From: Tricholoma matsutake
Lineage: Eukaryota > Basidiomycota > Agaricomycetes > Agaricales > Tricholomataceae
DNA length: 64,000 bases
Direction: 5' to 3'
Assembly (NCBI GenBank): GCA_026075535.2
Contig: AP026540.1
Coordinates: forward strand, 9,300,001 to 9,364,000
Part shown: positions 12,245-24,720 of the stretch, piece after piece
How positions within the stretch are numbered: the stretch's first letter is position 1
How the letters are laid out: each line of letters opens with the position of its first letter
Notes under the pieces: model-generated
The model's database searches: none
Seen by the model: only the letters and a program-made list of their open reading frames with translations
What the model was told of the DNA's origin: nothing
Position numbers and translations under genes: made by a program

Positions 12245-14527
12245 ATGGCAGATTCAATTCGTATCTCGGCGGATGAGATAAACTGTCTCATATATGCCTA
12301 TCTACAGGACTCTGGTATGACTTCGATGTCTTTCATTAGCTTCTTAACTTGTTAATAGCAAGTTACCAGGTTTCACCCATTCTGCCTTTGCGATTCGTAT
12401 GGAAGGTCACCTTGAACGATCACCTTACCTATCGAAACATATACCTCGTGGTGAACTTGTTGAACTCCTCAGCAAATCCCTCCTTTACCTCGAAGTCGAA
12501 TCACATTGGAAAGGCGATGCTCTCACTTCTAACTGCAAAAGCGGTTTCTCGTTACTTGAACCTCACGTCTGCTCCCTGGAACCCCCGAAGAAACTCACGC
12601 AGCTTCCCCCAACACCTCATATCCCGATCAGCGTCGTGGAGCCGAAGGTAAATGGGCCCATCATCGAACTTAACGGCAAACGGAAGTCGTCTCCTGTCGC
12701 AGTCGAGGGACCTACAGAAAAGCGTGCAAAACGAGATCAAGAGGACATGGATATTGATTCTTCCTCTGAGTGTATGATTTCAAGAATACTCTTATATATT
12801 ATCCCTTATATCACCAATAACGTATAGCGTCGAGAATGAAAGTCAGCTCCGTAGAACCCGACAGACCACGGATGACAACGCCGGAACTGATACTTAAGAG
12901 AACCGCTAGACTGAAACCTCGTCCTCAAGGTGCCGCTGATAGTCTCACAAATCCTAAGACTATTCTTCTTCTTGGAGCCCATAAATCCGAGGTACAGATC
13001 TCCTGAGATGTTGATAGACTTACTCATGAAAGCGCAGGTGTTTGTGTGCGCGTTCAATCCCGTGAAGCCTGGAATGCTGGCGACAGGGTATGCTCTACAT
13101 ATGTTTCAGCATCGCTTGGCATTGTGGATGAGTACAATCTTTTCAGGTCAAAGGATGCTATTGTCAACATATGGAATCTGCCGAACCCACCTGCTGAACC
13201 CTCTCGTTTTGCTGAACAGCCTGGGCCTCCCCTAGTGATAGACTACTTTGCAAGACCTGAGCAGGGTGATTTGACGTCATTGCACTGGAACGCCGATGGT
13301 TCTCTTTTGGCCGTTGGCTCCTACGATGCCGTCCTCCGAATCTGTTCGGCTTCAGGTGGACTTTACTTTTCCAATCCTCAGCACTCGGTAAATATGATTG
13401 TCTTCTCCATGTCACGGACTTCTGATTGTTCGTTTTTTTGCCATTGAGAAGGGCCCCATTTTCACCACGCGGTTTTCCAAGTCCGGTCGTTGGCTTCTTA
13501 CTGCCAGCCTCGATGGCACAGCCTGCGTCTGGGATGTCAAGGGAAAACGGCTACATAAGCAATATCGTTGTCATACAAGTGATTATGAACCTGTTATGAA
13601 CCATCGTTCTCATACGTATGCAATATGCTCAGATCTCTCTCACAGATTGCTGCCTGGATGTTGATTGGCTGAACGACACCACTTTCGCAACGTGCGGAGC
13701 CGATCAGGTCATACATGTTATGCGGATAGACGTGGATGACCCTATCAAAACATTCACGTACGTTGTGTGGCGTCCATATTCCGGCAGTACTAACTTCATC
13801 GACGAATGAAATACAGAGGGCATGGTGACGAGATTAACCAGATCCGATGCAACGCTGATGGAACACGGATAGCGACGTGTTCAGATGATATGACGGCTCG
13901 TATATGGAACGTCGAAAGCGTCTACAATTCTGCGGAGTCCATTCCAGGGCTGGTGGCTTCCGATGCCGTGGTTGTGTTAGAGGGGCATAGGCACTCTGTT
14001 ACCACAGTAGGCTGGTGTCCGAATAGCTCTCTCAACAAGCACCCCATGGTAGCAACGTGAGGATATTTGCATCTTTCTGTGGCTTTGGTATGAAGGTTGT
14101 TTGCAGATCGTCGTTTGATAGAACGGCCCGTCTATGGGATTCGGTAACGGGAGAGTGCTTGAAGATATTTTGCGACCACAGGCGTCCTGTATACACGCTA
14201 TCATTTAGCCCTGACGGTTATTGGCTGGCAACGGGAAGTGGCGATGGTTGGCTACACATTTATAGCAGTGAGGTGAGTCAGTTCGATGATGTGGGCGATT
14301 TGATGCATAATTATCACCTACAGACGAAAGAGAAGAAATGGTCGTGGTACGCAGGGTTTGAGAAACCCGGCGTGTTTGAAATTGACTGGCAGACGCACGG
14401 GAGCATAAACCGCATTGCTCTGGCATTAGAGTGTCGTCAAGTCGCTGTGATTGATGTTACGAGGATTCCTTCGTTGATCCGTGATCCAGCAGGGCGTCGA
14501 CTGGTTTATCGAGCGACATCAAAATAA
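12245..14527 (+). CDS. TBL1/SIF2-type LisH-WD40 corepressor subunit
   Basis: TBL1/TBLR1 (yeast Sif2) are WD40 subunits of SMRT/NCoR or Set3-type histone deacetylase complexes. The N-terminus has a LisH motif, [19 protein letters not shown], with the last residues supplied by exon 2. A serine/proline- and KRAKR-containing linker follows, then WD repeats split over many exons: [107 protein letters not shown] and [20 protein letters not shown]. After the propeller comes a C-terminal extension ending [10 protein letters not shown]. Assignment to the TBL1 group rests on LisH plus the order and wording of the repeats. Confidence 0.9.
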
Positions 14528-14657
14528 ATTGTATTATGTAATTATCTGTTTTTTGGATGTAGATCTATGTTTGGATGTATTTGACAAAGCCATTTTAACT
14601 ACATAGCCGAGAAAATTAAATGACGCAATGAATTAAAACTTGAATTTTGGCGCTGCA

Positions 14658-15954
14658 ATGATTCGAGTTGGCGTCTCTGCGCTGCTTTCCCGAAGTATTC
14701 TACGACCATCGACTGTTCAAATAAGAGAATTCACTGGCCTACGCTACAATGGTCTTTTGCAATCTCTTCACAAACGTCCTAGCTTTTGGTCACCTGCGAC
14801 ATATGCAAAGGGCTCCCGCTCTTATATGGCAGAAAGACCAATGATCCAAGAAGCTCAGGGTATCTCATGGAAGAGGCTAGGTATGACTGCTGTATGTACA
14901 TCCCCCATTTCTTCTGCACGCTACTCACCAAAGTTATATAGGCCGGGGTTGCTGGTGCGGTCTTTGTCGTGGACGCCATTTTCAATCGGGAGACCCGAGA
15001 TGCTCTTTCTTTCGCTGAGAGATCTTACCTTAATAGCAGCTTTCAGTACACTGGCGGTGGTCTTGCCCTTACTGCACTGGCAGCCCGGTCCATATTCAAG
15101 TCGGGCTATGCATTCCGTATCATGGCAGCCAATCCATGTTCGTCCTTTGTTCCCTTAAACTCGGCACAGAGGTTAACACTTGAGAACCAGGGGTGGTACT
15201 TGGAGTCAGTCTTGCTGGCAGTATTGGTTCTATGATGGGTGTTTTCTATACACCACCTGAAAGGACAGTACAGAAGCACTTCTTCTGGCTGGTATGTCAT
15301 TCTGACTCCAAGATATATACGACAGCTAACATTATCCATCTTGAAGGCATTCAATGCGTGTCAAGCGGCGACCCTTAGCCCTCTCTTCTTCCTTAACCCT
15401 GCCATCCTTTCCCGAGCTGCACTCTACACCTGCGGTGTAGTGGGTTCCATATCCTATGTTGGCGCCACAGCGACGTGAGCACGTAATTCCCAGTTTAGAT
15501 GTTTCAACTGATATGATGAGAATTATAGCACCGATAAATACCTCCACTTGGGTGGTCCACTTCTTGCTGGTGTTACCGTTGTAGCTTTAAGCTCGCTTGC
15601 ACCAATGGCTCTCCCACTTGGCTTACGCGGTCTTGCAATCTCTGAAGCCATCTCGCTTTATGGTGGCTTGGCTGTGTTTGGCGGTTTTGTACTTTATGAG
15701 TCAGTTTATGGAACGATCTCGTGTTGTTTTAACTGATTATCTTTCTTTTGACATCAGTACGCAAAAAATCTTGCGAAATGCCCGTTTAGCTGAACAGGGC
15801 AGTTTGAAGGCTGACCCTATGAAGGAATCGATCAGCTTGCAGCTCGACATGGTTAACATTTTGTGAGTGGTGTGTTATTTTCTCCTGGATACCTTCCTGA
15901 TCTTGCCGTAGCATCCGTATTGTGCAAATTCTTTCCATGCAGAAGAAAAAGTGA
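14658..15954 (+). CDS. GHITM/MICS1-like mitochondrial inner-membrane protein (BAX inhibitor-1 family)
   Basis: GHITM-type proteins sit in the mitochondrial inner membrane and affect cristae shape and ion exchange. The N-terminus is a basic presequence-like stretch (MIRVGVSALLSRSILRPS). Spliced exons give successive hydrophobic helices, including GVAGAVFVVDAIFNRETRD, YTGGGLALTALAARSIFKS, WVVLGVSLAGSIGSMMGVFY, FNACQAATLSPLFFLNP, GSISYVGATATT, LHLGGPLLAGVTVVALSSL and LYGGLAVFGGFVLYDTQKIL. The DTQKIL motif and the LQLDMVNIFIRIVQIL end are typical of the family. The ATG at 14658 is used because the frame upstream opens only with a TTG at 14640. Five or six introns are needed. Confidence 0.9.
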
Positions 15955-16058
15955 AGCAGCTTTCCTTGAGATCAAAGTAGTATGAGATGTAGCTCATAAT
16001 CTATTGTATTCAACTACCTTAACGAGACCTTAATGAGACAACCAAACGTGTAATTAAT

Positions 16059-18599
16059 TCAGATCGTCGCACCTCGTCCTAGGCCCTCAAGAACCTTCAC
16101 AAAGCTGCCGGGATCAACGATCTCCGTTCCTCCATATGTCACCCTCTTCCCTGTCTTCCCTGCCCATTCCTCTAAATTGCCATACTCAACATACCCAGCG
16201 CCCCCAACGATGAACACCATGCCTTCCACAAACGCCATCCTCCTCCCTTTGCTCATACCACTGCTCCCAGGCACACCTGGCAGGCCAATGTTCACGTTCC
16301 TCGGTGCACGAGGGTCAAGGAATATGTAATCGTCCGTTTCTTGCAGTGCCTGGTTAGATCCAGCCGACGAATCCATCAACGCCTCAGTTAGTCGTGTGAC
16401 CGGTAGGAGTTTATTAGTTGGGAGGAAGTTCTTAACGCCCGATATGAGATTTTCGAGGCCGCCCTCTTTCAAACGACCCGTTAGCTGAAAAAATAAGTCT
16501 AGAATGAGGAAAAATGAGAATCAACAAGAACCACGCACCCTGTTACCCAAAGCACTGAATCCTTTGAACAGTTCCCCTCCTTGGCCTGCGCCCATATTCG
16601 GCGTCGAATGCCCGGTGCCGGCAGCACTGCTAGACGTCGTCATTCGCGTGATTTCCCTCGTGCGCCGCACATACTCGAACGCAGCGATGTCTGCGCCTGC
16701 TACTTTCAGCTCTTTTTCTAGTTCATTGATATCATCTCTGCTAATGACATTGTCTGGGGAAGAGAGGTAAAACACAAGGACGAGGCGCAGCTTGTCCAGG
16801 GGGGTGAAATTGCCCTCTGACCGTGGTGCACGAAGTATCTCTAGAATGGTAGCTACGGTCTGAAGGGACGCTGAAAAGTTATTTGAGGGTGGAAAGGGGG
16901 GGTGAAAGGTGCTAACCTGCTTGCTGATAGCTTCCTCGGTGCTAAACAGCTCATCCAGTCCACGATTTTTAATGTGCTCCAGAAGCGCAGTGGCGATGTT
17001 CATATGCGTATCGAGTGTCGCCTTTTTCGCAGTCAGCTCTGGCAACTGTGTGATTGCCATCTTCAGATGGGAGGCGTTCGTCGAGAGATCCCTGATACAA
17101 CGATGATTATTGTCAGTGTACCGTCACTAAGAATGAATTATAACGCAGTCCCACAATTGAGAAATGTCATTCACGTCACTAACGCCCGTACTTCTTGTGA
17201 TTTCCGCGGCATCTTGTTTGTACTTGTTCAACTCTGCATCAATTTCCTCTGCCACTTGTGGGAAGGGGTTGGCGGCGTTTCGTGCCCAGAAGAAGTCTCT
17301 GGAATCAAGGTCATAGGATCGTTTTGGCTGCCCCTGCTGGGCAACGACGACACGGTTCAGTTTGATGTCTAGGCAGTCAGAGACAAGGGCCTGATACGTC
17401 CATCCGTGTGACAGAACGGACACGAGATCCACATTGCGGTCGAGGATGAGCAAAACTACATATGTATTAGTAAGGTCTTGTTAGTTGGGGAGCATCATGC
17501 GTACGTGGGCGTTGCAGGTTCGATAGTCCTGTGGCGTCTTGGGCAAAGAGCGAGGACGAAGAAGAGGGAGGTCCACGCGTAGCTGAAAGGATCGCATCAC
17601 GAATTTTAGTTTCTAGTTTCTTTGCGACCATCTCTGCAGCATTTCCTCGCGGGGCACGTATGAATGGAACATGTCCTGTCGATGTTGATGTTAGTAGAAG
17701 AATGGAAAAGCGAGAAGAATTACCAACCCATGGTGGCGATCGCGCTAAATAGCCCACTTGCGACAAGTTCGATTTCTGCTTCGATCTGTTGCTCAGTAGA
17801 TGATGGAGAGTTCAGGATGGTATATGTGGAATGAGAAGCGGGGGAGTCCGGTTGAGGAGCAGCTGAGGGCGAAGCAGTCGAAGGAGGTGGGGGTAGTAGA
17901 GAAAACAGCGACGGGGAAGGCGCGATGAAGGAGAGATATTGGTCGAGAACCTATTCCAAATGAGAAGTAATAGTCTGAGATGGACGTAAAAGACGAACTT
18001 GTTCAACGAGTTCACCTGTGCCATCTTGTGCGACGGATGCGGCGAGTTCTTCGAGAAGAGCACGGGGTAGTGGTTCAACGAAGTTGAGATGGAATGACTC
18101 GTAGAGGGACTTTTGGAGATCTTCTGCTATTCGTCGAATGTTAGCAAGAGTAGGGGAGACGAAGTAGACTGCGGGGACATCGGGAAGTGGTGGACGAAGA
18201 GAATGTAGCTGTCTGAGGGAAAGGTATTGAGACGTTGAAGCATAACAAGTCATAGCTACATAAAGCTCACACATGCAATGTTACACCAACGTCTCGTAGA
18301 TCTTGTACGCGTAGCACGGTTGCCAGAACATCCTTTGTCTGCTGGTCAAGAACTAAAATCTTCCAAACTGGTGGACCAGCTGGTGTTGACGATCTGAATT
18401 CTGATCCAGGCTGCTTTGATGCAGGTAGGGCATTGGTGGACGCATCTATAGGATGGTTGAGATTGAGAAGAGTAAGCAACGCAGCGGTCTGAGCATGTTG
18501 CAGCGTCGATGACCCTGCCGCAGTGACCTATTTCCACATTAAAAACCAACGAAAGGTAGAAACATACGGAGAGCTAACCTGTTTTAAAGCGCTCGCCAT
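16059..18599 (-). CDS. SLY1: SLY1, Sec1/Munc18-family protein for ER-Golgi fusion
   Basis: Sly1 binds the syntaxin Sed5/Ufe1 N-peptide and promotes SNARE assembly in ER-Golgi and intra-Golgi fusion. It begins MASALKQ, spliced to [20 protein letters not shown], then has [59 protein letters not shown] and a C-terminus with [33 protein letters not shown] and [20 protein letters not shown]. Those last blocks match Sly1 better than Vps45, Vps33 or Sec1. About nine exons; the predicted length is near 700 aa, normal for the family. It ends [10 protein letters not shown] at 16059. Confidence 0.93.
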
Positions 18600-19293
18600 G
18601 AGAAGGCGAGTAAACCAGCAACTTGCAATTGCCAGCAACCCTGGAATTGGTTATTTCTTAGTCACGTGCACCCGACACGTCGCGTCGTTCTGCTGCTGTT
18701 GCCTCGCAAGATCTCTCACAAAGCTGCCCATTCAAGATAATGCCATTGTGGGAATGAGGAGAAACCTTGGGGAGTACCATAATAGCTTTAAGCCACTGTG
18801 CTCATTTCATGAGCTTCTCGTAGTATCGCGTTCGGAAGAACCAAGTTACAACCACCGAGTTGCCATTTTAGGCCAGTAGCGTTGTGCGAAAATCAAAACT
18901 TGAGCAAGCTCGAGGCAGGCCACCTTGTTTTTTTTGGAACGACGGCTCTTCTTATCTCCTGGAACAATCTCCATCACAACATACTCACTAATGACAATAC
19001 GAATGCAACGACCCAATGACCGGTGGTGGTGGAGTTCAATGACCGCCCCAATGCCTTCTGCTGAATCCACAATCCTTTCTTTCTCAGAAATCAATGGCGT
19101 AGACCCAATCTCTTTGTTAAACACACTCACTGCCGACGATTCAGGTCGTGCAGACCTTGTTGAAAAGTCGGACCATCTGTTCCCAATTGTGACGCACGGG
19201 TCAAAAATTCAACATGTCGTTAGATCAGTATCTGACCATTCAAGTCCACTCTCTGCTGCAGTCTCGACCACACAACTCTCATCATTGTCGAAT
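18600..19293. other. Divergent intergenic region between SLY1 and the DUF221-like gene
   Basis: This stretch separates the SLY1 start (minus) and the preferred DUF221 start (plus). It contains a plus-strand open frame (18925-19293) that runs into the channel gene and could be a Ser/Thr-rich N-terminal extension. Overlapping minus-strand frames (19130-18846 and 19562-19209) have no recognisable domain. No promoter motif stands out. Confidence 0.35.
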
Positions 19294-22200
19294 ATGTTGG
19301 ACGTCAACTCAAAGCCTATCTGTATCGGAGATGGATTAGACGCCGCTTCCGAAGGAGTACTCGCTTCCCTTGTTGTGTCGAGTGCGCTTGGTTTCGTGTG
19401 CTGGGTACGTTGTGTGAGTCGCTCCCTTCGGACTACTTGATAACTTTTGCCATTTAGCTCGTTTTTGTCATTGTCAGGCCGCGTTTTCGGCAAATATATA
19501 GCCCGAGGGAGTGGTTCGTCCAACAACAGTGAGTTATTCTCAGAGTTTGTTCCTAGGACCACTTGAATACCCTCTGTTAGCCTTCGTCCAAAACCTTTAA
19601 GTTCTTCCCCTTTTGCGTTTCTCTTTCCTCAAGTCCCATTAGTACCCAGTGTTCCCCATGATGTCCCCATCACAGGACCTTTGGCCGTTGACGGGGCAAA
19701 ACTTTTCCCTTCGGACGAACAGCTCAATCAGCGCACGCTCTGGATTGCTTATACCGTTGTGCTTGGATGGTCAATCCTAGGCATAGCAAGCGCCCTACCT
19801 CTTTATCTTGTTTCTTTACCTTGTATCGCGCAGACCGGGTCCCAGGCTACTTTTGGTGGCGTTTACTCGACGCTTCAAGATCTTAGCCTCATACGTCTTC
19901 TTCGGACATTTGATCAAGCAGGCGTTTCCACTTCAAACTTGAACCACATCCGCGCTATAAGCGATCCACATCATGCGCGTGTGAGGGTTATCGTATTAAC
20001 GGTACTTACTTTGATGCTTGGGCTGTTACCTGCCTTGTGGAAGATTCTCAGAGAGCTCAACAATATGGTGGCGTATCGCAGATCATTTGTTGATGTCCGA
20101 TGTGTAGGGCAAGAGCTGGGATGGTTAAGTGCCAACCGGGCACCTGGCTTTGTGGGATGGGGAGAGAAGCAAATGAAAGACTATATTCTTAAGATCGGTC
20201 TAGGCTATTCTATGGAAGTTCGGGATAGGAGGAACAACACTCAGACAAGGAATGGCCGAGTGCAGAATAGGAAATCTGAAGAGCAACCTCTTAATTATCA
20301 GGAAGAGGCCAGTCTCAGTGTCAATATCCAAAGTCTCTTCTCTATCGGGTAAGTGTGATTGCTCGCCAGTCGCAATATCAGTGAACTGAAACCTACGTTA
20401 GAGATACACAGGCACTTGCTCTGCTCATCGAAGAACGAGATGAGATACTGGAAAATCTTGAGATCGCTGAAGCCAGGTATATAAGTTCATTCCGCATGAC
20501 TACTCCCGACCCATCCATTGCCGATTTCGAACCCCCTCTACCTCCACCCAAGGACCCTAGTCGCCCGTACATCAGTCGCCCTCTTCCCCTTGTTCCTGGT
20601 TCTCGGGTGCGTTTCATTGCGTTTCATCCCGGAATTGAATGGTCCTTAACGATTTCTTGCAGAGGGGTGGTAGACGCACTGTGAATCCGGCTTTTGCTGC
20701 CTCTTCACTAGCCCCGACATCATTCGTCGCACCTTCCCAGTACTACAAACTTCGTAATGTCAAAGGCGTCAGTGGGGGTAGATTTGCAGATTCTGGCCTT
20801 AGCCAACACGCTAGCACCAATTCTAGCGTAATTGGGAGCAATTTTATGGAGGTGAACCGAAACTCTGTTGCTGACGGTCGATTGCCGGTGGGAAGTCATG
20901 TTATTGTTGAAAAGTCAGGCCAGCTCGGACCTCGTTCTCCGGTCGATAGCGGTATGTTCTCGATACCGGATCCGAGACGATTCGGGCCAAACTATGGAAT
21001 TAATCTGTATAATCTGGACGAAGCCGACGAACAAGACATGGGAAATGAGTCAGAACCCAATGGTTTAGACGAGGAGTGGGTGGATTTAATCAAGGAAACA
21101 CCTTCGGATCTCGACAGCGCCCACAACGGTACTCCTAATGCAGGGCCCTCATCGTTCAGGAGAAGACCAAAGCAAGAGCCTGTCACTGCTTCTAGACGTG
21201 AAACCTTCCCATTGAGAAAAGATCACTACCATAATCCTGACTTTCTTCCGCCACCACACCTGCGGCTGCAGCCTTCCCAACCGTTTGTCAGACCCCTGGA
21301 TGGACTTAATTTTGACGATCTTGGACATGTCTATGAAGATATCACACAGTGGCGATCGAGGTTGAAAGCAATCAATGCTGAGATTGCCGATGCTCAACGG
21401 GAGAGTTACAACGATATCGCTGATGGGGCCAGAATTAAGGGGTGGTTGATGGTTGGTCGGGGGCTGAGGTTCATTCCTGGTATCCAGTTGATCGAGGGCA
21501 GGGCCAAGGAGGATATCAGGTGGGACGTACTTCAGACCGAGCGGAGCTGGATGGACTCCGCTGTTTTGTGGGCTGTCGTTGGGGTGGTGCTGGTTATGCT
21601 TGCAGCGGGGCGTAAGTCGTGATTCTTCCGAAGGTTCTCCGTTTTGTCTGATAGTTCAACAGTGACTGCTGCCTCAGGGTTAGCACTGTCAACGGCGCCG
21701 GACGTCGCTCACTATTTGCCATTCTTAGGATCTCTCCTCCAAAGTGATCGCTTGGCGACAGGGATTGCAAGCGTCTTTGCTCCTGCTATCGCTGCCATTC
21801 TTTTCATAATCATAACATTGATCATCGTCAACTGTGAGTCAAAAAAAAAATGAATTTCCCGCTGCTCATTACTTATTATATAGGGGTTGTCACTGTGCAT
21901 GGTTCCATTTCTATTTCAGCAAACCAACTCCTCATCTTCAAAACGACATTCTATATCCTAACTATTGCCTCTCTTTGGCTTATTACAGTTGGTGCACTCC
22001 TGCACTCTATGCATGCATTTAGCGTTCAATCTGGAATATCAAAATCCATCGCCGACGGATCTGTTTACATGGGCGTTTTAGCTTTGTCAATTGTTGTCGC
22101 TCTCACAATCATTTCCCCTGGTCTTCTTTTACTTCAGCCAGTTCGACTGTGGCGTGTTCTTCAAGCCGAGCGACAGGCCCTCACTCCTCGACAACGATTC

Positions 22201-23250
22201 CGAGGTAGGCTTAGTTTTCGTCGAATGCTCTTTGCCTGACCCAGAATTTCCATAGCTGTATACCCACGAACGTATAACCCCTCGTTTGCTACTGGAGCGT
22301 GTGTATTGGGTATCGTCTTTGCTTCCGCATGTGTTCTTGTATTTCCTCTTGTTGGGCCAGCTGTGACTATCTTGCTCTTCTTCACACTAATTGGTGAGCG
22401 TGATTCGTTCTATTGTAGAGTATGCCTTGATAGTCAATTGCAGCACACCGGTACCTCGTCGGTTATGTATATGCTCGAACCCATTCACAGACAGGAGGCT
22501 TACTTCAGATATGGCTCCTCAAACGATTTGGCACGCTGTTGTCCCTCCAGCCTATCATTCTTGGTCTGATCTTCCTTAGTCGAAGGTTTTGGATCGAAGG
22601 TGGCATACTTGTGGGCACAGGTATTGGAGTCATTTTCTTCGTAGAAGCTTACGCAACGTGGAAGACAAGGCTTCCTGGCCGGGATTCTCTCAGTCCTATC
22701 ACTCGAGAGTCTCTTCGGACGTTTGAAATCACTGCGAAGACAAGTCGCCGTACCATTGATGAGGAAGGAATAAGTCACATAAGTAGTGCCCGGAGCGCAC
22801 AGAGACGAAATTCAATGGCCTCTGTGTTGGATATGATGAGTGTGACATTAGGCGTCATGCCGTCCACACACCAAGGCCCTGTGCCACTACGTATGCTGTT
22901 TCTCTCTTCGTACAAAAATCATTTAGTGACACTTGGTTGCAGAAACTGAAACATTGGATGACCTGACAGCGACAGAACGCGCTGCACGGACTCACCCAGA
23001 TGCACCTCCTCATCTTCCCCCACTATCATTTACTGACCATGCTGAGGACGTGGCGGATATTTTGTATGCGCCAGAACTTATTGCACCCCAACCAATTATC
23101 TGGCTACCTAATGATTCGGCGGGTGTTGCACGTTCGGAAGCCGTTGATTTGCAAAAGTATCACAACCTCCGGACTGTCCTCGATGTTCGAGCGACGGAGG
23201 ACGTTCTACCGCGCCATTCACCATCAACACGGCATCGACCCTCGCGATAG
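19294..23250 (+). CDS. DUF221/CSC1-like (OSCA/TMEM63) multi-pass membrane protein
   Basis: Proteins with the RSN1/DUF221 region are hyperosmolality- or mechanically gated cation channels. Exons give an N-terminal helix (GVLASLVVSSALGFVCW, then LVFVIVRPRFRQIYSPREW), paired helices (LWIAYTVVLGWSILGIASAL; VIVLTVLTLMLGLLPALWKI) and a long cytosolic loop with EDITQWRSRLKAINAEIADA. The 7-TM core follows with SAVLWAVVGVVLVMLAAG, IASVFAPAIAAILFIIITLI, TTFYILTIASLWLITVGALL, YMGVLALSIVVALTIISPG, CVLGIVFASACVLVFPLVG and ILVGTGIGVIFFVEAY. It ends SPSTRHRPSR. The start at 19294 has A at -3; an in-frame start at 18991 would add about 100 Ser/Thr-rich residues. The sequence is divergent from the conserved CSC1 group, so channel activity is inferred. 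Confidence 0.72.
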
Positions 23251-23825
23251 TATTTCTTGGAAACAAAGGACTGTAACTTTTTGGTTTGAAGATGCTTATA
23301 CGCTCGTTCTAGATGTATGTATAATAAACGGTAGATAGAGATGTTTTGGCTGGAATGATTACCTATATGACGTCAGGTCAGCGCCAGAGTTACTTTACTT
23401 GGTTTGTTTAGTTTTTTTGAGCGGTTGGATTCCAGGGTGTTATATCGTTCTGCTGTGTCAGTTCAACAGCTTCAGACTTTCTATTGTCTCTTGAGAGAAA
23501 CCTACATGTTCACAAGACATTTGACCTTGTAAGCACCATAATTTTGCTCCACAAGTGATCATTCGGCATCTTGCCGTTACCATGTACGAACGGAATACAC
23601 CCTCTGACCCCAGAACTCCTCAGTTTGACACCCGCAGTCCATCATATAAGCACTGTCTCAGAGCAGGCTCCTGGATTTCTTCTGAGCATTGAACCACCGG
23701 TGTCATTTGGCCATCTTACAGCTGGCCTCAAAAAGTATTTATATCCAAGTTCCTTTACCAAACAGGTCCCACTCATGCATGTCAGACTCGCTCATAACAA
23801 TTAACTGTACGCCCGCCAGCTCTCG
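23251..23825. other. Intergenic spacer downstream of the DUF221-like gene
   Basis: No supported gene was seen. Short open frames (for example one from 23571 to 23804) lack domain or codon signals. The frame before the 58-aa ORF is closed by a TAA just upstream, so that ORF does not simply extend leftwards. Confidence 0.3.
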
Positions 23826-24002
23826 ATGACTTCCCCGTCCCAGCCTGCCGACGAAGCTGCCGATCCATTCGTCTTATATTCTCGCTCGTTATACGACTAT
23901 ACTTTCCTGCTTTGGCAAGAGTCAAAAAGGGTGGCGGATGAGAATTCCCGCGCCAAGTCAGCTAAAATGGGCAAAGAGAAGACGGGGAAGGAAGATGTCT
24001 AA
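23826..24002 (+). CDS. Small hypothetical protein (58 aa)
   Basis: A 59-codon frame opens at an ATG and closes at a TAA, with no intron needed. The product starts MTSPSQPADEAADPFVLYSR, has an aromatic middle (LYDYTFLLWQE) and ends in a basic Lys-rich tail (KMGKEKTGKEDV). Amino-acid usage is protein-like, but I do not recognise a family. It lies between the channel-like gene and the sphingomyelinase, both on the same strand. It could also be one exon of a longer gene. Confidence 0.4.
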   Translation: MTSPSQPADEAADPFVLYSRSLYDYTFLLWQESKRVADENSRAKSAKMGKEKTGKEDV

Positions 24003-24720
24003 AGCAATTCGGGTATATAGTAGAAGAGCATGGGTATACCACTCCTACCTTTTACAAAAAACCTCCACCGAACTCGGCAGGACGGGGACGGTTGGTGTCT
24101 TCCCTCGTCGAGCTCCTTTGCTGACAACCTAACTCAACACACACCTCATCTTGCCGCTGATGTTCTGCGATGCCATATCCGAATACATCTGTCTGCCTCA
24201 TTCTTCCTCCCACGCTCGATGCCAGAATTGCGTTCCCATCCCTGTTACCTTCCCGTTGAACTTTCATTTGCCTCTGTCCTCTGTTCCATTAGTAACGTCT
24301 GACTCTTGTTGGCCTTAATTGCGTCATTACTCTTTCAATGACACCTATTCATGTTCATATATTTATATCTTCAACGCGATGGTTCTGGCACGTTGCCGGG
24401 CTGAACACCTGGGCGTGAGATGCCACATTGCCCCGGCGTAGACCACATGCGTGCGAAACCCACGTGCGATGGTGCATTTACAATTGCTACCATAAGTTAA
24501 TCAACTTGTCTTCAAATAGCTCAACAGAATCAAAAAAAGTATACCTACAAGGCATGCTGGCCATGGAATCCATACAATCTTATGACTCCGCCTACGCTGT
24601 TGCGGTTGATAGATCATGATAAGCCCTTAACGTCAACGTTGTCTTCCGACGCGCTTCCTTTTGCCAGGCCCTGTTTTCATATAAAGCCACTTGGCCTAGC
24701 AATCGTGAGAGGGCGTCCTC
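24003..24720. other. Intergenic region upstream of the sphingomyelinase gene
   Basis: About 720 bp without a supported gene. A CACGTG-containing palindrome-like site occurs near 24458-24470 (CCCACGTGCG), a possible bHLH-type site. Nothing else was recognised. Confidence 0.3.

Noticed and set aside
14640..14657. Six-residue upstream extension of the GHITM-like protein
   Set aside because: The frame opens with TTG, not ATG; the ATG at 14658 gives a good mitochondrial presequence.
18846..19130. Minus-strand 94-aa ORF with a KKSRRSKKNK stretch
   Set aside because: No domain, no convincing start context, and it overlaps the upstream region of the DUF221 gene. Could not be supported.
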